Source: Ectocarpus siliculosus
Taxonomy: Eukaryota > Sar > Phaeophyceae > Ectocarpales > Ectocarpaceae
DNA: 19,266 bases
Reading direction: 5' to 3'
Assembly (NCBI GenBank): GCA_000310025.1
Contig: FN649726.1
Coordinates: forward strand, 673,324-692,589
Shown here: piece after piece, positions 17,801-19,266 of the stretch
Layout: each line of letters starts with the position of its first letter
Position numbering within the stretch: position 1 is the stretch's first letter
Made by a program: the position numbers and the translations under genes
The notes under the pieces: model-generated
Seen by the model: only the letters and a program-made list of their open reading frames with translations
Database searches by the model: none
Told to the model about the DNA's origin: nothing

Positions 17801-19266
17801 CTTGTGCCTGTGCGTTTATTTGTTCCCTCCCGGTCAGATGGAAGACGAGGAACTCAAGAACTTCCGACAGCAATGGAGAAAAGCTGACAAGGATGGCAAC
17901 CTTACCCTCGACAGGAAGGAGATCGTGCGCCTGGTACAGACGGTGCGAAGAATTGTTTATTGTGCTCTAACGTACAAGTGCCGTACAATAGTATACCGTG
18001 TAAATTACGGTTGGAACGAAACCAGCGAATAAACACAAACGCGTGAACGAAGAGGCAACAGCAAATAGTTTCTGCTGTTGTTGCTGTCTTCGCATTAAAA
18101 CCGTTCCGGTCTCAGGTCAGTAGTACCATGTACCATTGTTGTGTGCTCAACGGTAAAAGCATTTCCAGACTTGATGGAGAACAGGAGCCGACAGGACTTG
18201 TCGTCGTTGTTCGTTGTGGCGCGACGCTGGTGAACAGGTTGTACATGCGTCTGCGTCTGCTGCTCTGACCCCGGTGCCGAAAAGAATGCGCAGGCAGGGG
18301 GCGCACGCGGGCACGACCGCGGCGTTGGTGCCTATTTTTTTATACCATTTGCCTATCTGCCTGTTGTACGCTCGGTCCCCTGCCATCTTCACGCCTCTGT
18401 CTCTCTCGCTGCTCTTTTCCTGCTTTCCTCGTCTGTCGCTTGTCGCTCCTCTTCCAACTTACCTCGTCTGTCAATCTCGCTCGTTCGCCTTGTCTGTTGC
18501 TGCCGCTTGTTGTTGCTCTCGTCGACGTGGTGTTTGCTCCACGGCTGCTGCTGCTGCTGCTGCTGCGGCGGCGGCGGCGGCGGCTCGGGCGTACGGCTTC
18601 TGGGCTCCATGAACTCCGTCCCGGCTGTTACTGGTCACGCTCGGTCGGCACTGGGGTGATTCCACGTCTCCGTCCGTACCCTTCAGCTCAACATCACGGC
18701 GAGCAGCTCGTACATCAAGAAGAAGATGAAGGAGGTCGACTTTAACGGCGACGGGGTGCTGCAGTTCAAGGAGTTCGTGTTCCTCATGCGAATGCTCGGA
18801 GAGCGCCCAGAGGTGTGTAGCGCTTGCCGGCATGCTTTCTCTCTCTGTCTCTCTCGGCCGCGTTCCGTTTTGTTCTCCCCATGCGTCGCTGCTGGCCTCG
18901 TGGGCGGATCGTGACGCTCTCCCTCCCGTGGTCTGTGGTTGGGATCGAAGTTTTTGTTTTATGTTGGCAATTCGCTGCTGATCGTGAAGCCACCCCATGC
19001 CCCCTGAGTGGCGGTCCATTCCGCGCGATAATGCTACCTCGAGGCAGCATGTGCGTACACTGCAGAAACCTTTCTATAAAGGAGCCTTGCGTGTGGCGTG
19101 TGGAAGTCGGTCCACTGCGACAACGCCCACCTCCTTCCGCTTCCGGTCGCATACGGCAACAATCCTGTCTTCCCTCCAGCACGTTGCTTTTCCCCTCTTT
19201 GGAGTTGTCAAGTTCGTCCAGCAACCCCCCCCCCCCCCCCCCCCCTACCTTTTCGTGCCTCGCAGT
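11729..19266 (+). CDS. Phosphoinositide-specific phospholipase C, delta type, N-terminal exons (3' end outside window)
   Basis: Enzymes of this family cut PIP2 to IP3 and diacylglycerol at the plasma membrane in a calcium-dependent way. Exons 11729-11807, 15740-15824, 16421-16566, 17040-17146, 17838-17942 and 18687-18812 join with matching phases (1,2,1,0,0,0) to 216 residues. A PH domain covers about residues 25-138. It starts GKVNLVKFGRRGNPHKRVF, whose K33, R36, R37, K42 and R43 fit the basic phosphoinositide-binding strand loop. It continues LSWDSSWKPKARTQVDLSRV, HSLSIIYDDQLSSLDLVA, and ends LVGLLNRLVVL. EF-hands follow: loop D156-E167 (DKDGNLTLDRKE, lacking the usual glycine at position 6) and loop D192-E203 (DFNGDGVLQFKE, canonical). 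This PH-EF order is that of delta-type PLC. The X/Y catalytic and C2 domains would lie downstream. The ATG at 11729 has a good context (ACCATGG); a second in-frame ATG is at 11741. Without the X and Y boxes an inactive relative cannot be excluded. Confidence 0.9.
15324..15547. mobile_element. MITE-like inverted-repeat element, copy 2, in PLC intron 1
   Basis: The left ~100 bp closely match 517-612 of copy 1: GATATCACACCCCC, ACCGATTTTCAAAGCT, TCTCCACAGCAGAAAGATT, GCGGTGCC. The right end carries GCATCTTCGTCGTCGTGG and GTCATATGTCACCTACG, matching copy 1's right end. The core has CAGGGCTTGCCG, shared with copy 3. The right arm has an A-rich insertion (GAAAAAGAAAAAAGAAAGAA), so its arms pair less well than in the other copies. 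Confidence 0.8.
15740..15824 (+). CDS. PLC exon 2 (PH strands 1-3)
   Basis: Acceptor TTGAAACAG, then GC completing glycine: EGKVNLVKFG, KRVFTLTPDMHLS and TG of a tryptophan codon. Donor GTGAGA, phase 2. Clear PH-domain start with the basic cluster between strands 1 and 2. Confidence 0.9.
16421..16566 (+). CDS. PLC exon 3 (PH middle)
   Basis: Acceptor TTTTGATAG after a T-rich tract. One G completes tryptophan, and DSSWKPKARTQVDLSRVDRV follows. It runs through RKFSRFAGKHR to HSLSIIY plus G at the donor GTAGGC. VDLSRV...GQQTRKF...HSLSIIY corresponds to the delta-PLC segment between strands 4 and 6. Confidence 0.88.
17040..17146 (+). CDS. PLC exon 4 (PH C-terminal helix)
   Basis: Acceptor GCCGCAG. 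The first two bases complete aspartate, giving IIYDDQLSSLDLVAENDQEA, then the C-terminal helix NTLVGLLNRLVVLCQDERM. Donor ATG|GTGAGA, phase 0. Confidence 0.9.
17312..17343. repeat. 11-bp tandem repeat (CAGCTTTCCAA)3
   Basis: Three adjacent copies, the last missing its final base, in PLC intron 4. Confidence 0.92.
17771..17813. repeat. 12-bp minisatellite (CTGTGCTTGTGC)n next to an acceptor
   Basis: About three and a half copies of a 12-bp unit, about 25 bp upstream of the exon 5 acceptor in PLC intron 4. It lies where the branch point and pyrimidine tract would be. Confidence 0.88.
17838..17942 (+). CDS. PLC exon 5 (EF-hand 1)
   Basis: 35 codons after acceptor CGGTCAG: MEDEELKNFRQQWRKADKDG, then NLTLDRKEIVRLVQT. 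The calcium-loop positions D156, D158, N160 and E167 are present. Donor ACG|GTGCGA, phase 0. Confidence 0.92.
18529..18583. repeat. 15-bp sequence plus (CTG)7(CGG)6
   Basis: GGTGTTTGCTCCACG (18529-18543) precedes seven CTG and six CGG units in PLC intron 5. The 15 bp are identical to 5496-5510, in the same orientation and at the same distance from the run. It is intronic, so the open frames crossing it are not taken as coding. Confidence 0.85.
18687..18812 (+). CDS. PLC exon 6 (EF-hand 2)
   Basis: 42 codons after acceptor CTTCAG: LNITASSSYIKKKMKEVDFN, then GDGVLQFKEFVFLMRMLGER and PE. It holds a canonical 12-residue EF loop. Donor GAG|GTGTGT, phase 0. LNITASSSYIKKKMKEVD parallels the second EF helix of delta-PLC. 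Confidence 0.92.
19225..19266 (+). other. C21 tract and splice acceptor of PLC exon 7
   Basis: Twenty-one C (19225-19245) are followed by TACCTTTTCGTGCCTCGCAG ending at 19265. This is a strong pyrimidine-rich acceptor at a plausible distance (453 bp) from the exon 6 donor. Exon 7 would start with the last base of the window. The exact C count may be unreliable in assembly. Confidence 0.6.

Noticed and set aside
18471-19019. 182-codon minus-strand frame with a poly-alanine run
   Set aside because: It runs antisense across PLC exon 6 and the intronic CTG/CGG repeat, and has no domain.
19140-19224. A PLC exon starting after CTTCCCTCCAG at about 19180
   Set aside because: The frame from that site (HVAFPLFGVVKF) runs into the poly-C tract and does not resemble the delta-PLC EF or X-box region; the acceptor at 19265 is better.

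Overview
The window looks like nuclear DNA of a eukaryote with many introns. The likeliest source is a stramenopile alga, and a brown alga of the Ectocarpus type fits best. That assignment is inference. It rests on small exons (71-158 nt) separated by introns of 0.16-3.9 kb, mostly GTG-type GT-AG donors, abundant CTG/CAG and CCG tracts in and around coding sequence, and a SNF1-like kinase of the kind I associate with protists. I saw no prokaryotic operon, tRNA, rRNA or CRISPR array.

Two protein genes can be reconstructed exon by exon, and every splice junction agrees in phase. They are divergent, with start codons about 360 bp apart (11366-11728). On the minus strand, 11365 down to 3608, is a seven-exon gene for a SNF1/AMPK-related Ser/Thr kinase of 1062 residues. 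It has a complete catalytic domain, a divergent UBA-like segment split by a glycine-rich insertion, and a roughly 670-residue low-complexity tail in the last exon. On the plus strand, from 11729 to the window edge, are the first six exons of a delta-type phosphoinositide-specific phospholipase C (PH domain, then EF-hands). A splice acceptor ends at 19265, so the next exon starts on the last base; the catalytic X and Y domains lie outside. Both genes belong to signalling families, and a shared promoter could co-express them, but the sequence does not show a functional link.

The left 3.6 kb has no supportable gene but is rich in repeats. It holds a degenerate array of about five 90-100 bp units (132-830), interrupted between units 4 and 5 by a ~225 bp inverted-repeat element (501-725). 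Two more copies of that element family lie in introns: 9054-9271 in the kinase gene and 15324-15547 in the phospholipase gene. An unrelated AT-rich fold-back element sits at 1613-1855. A second dispersed repeat, a 15-bp sequence followed directly by (CTG)n, occurs once inside the kinase coding tail (5496-5553) and once in a phospholipase intron (18529-18583).

I found no convincing new multi-gene system. The most notable points are the non-autonomous element family, the array it interrupts, the CTG-linked repeat that became protein-coding, and the unusual architecture of the kinase.
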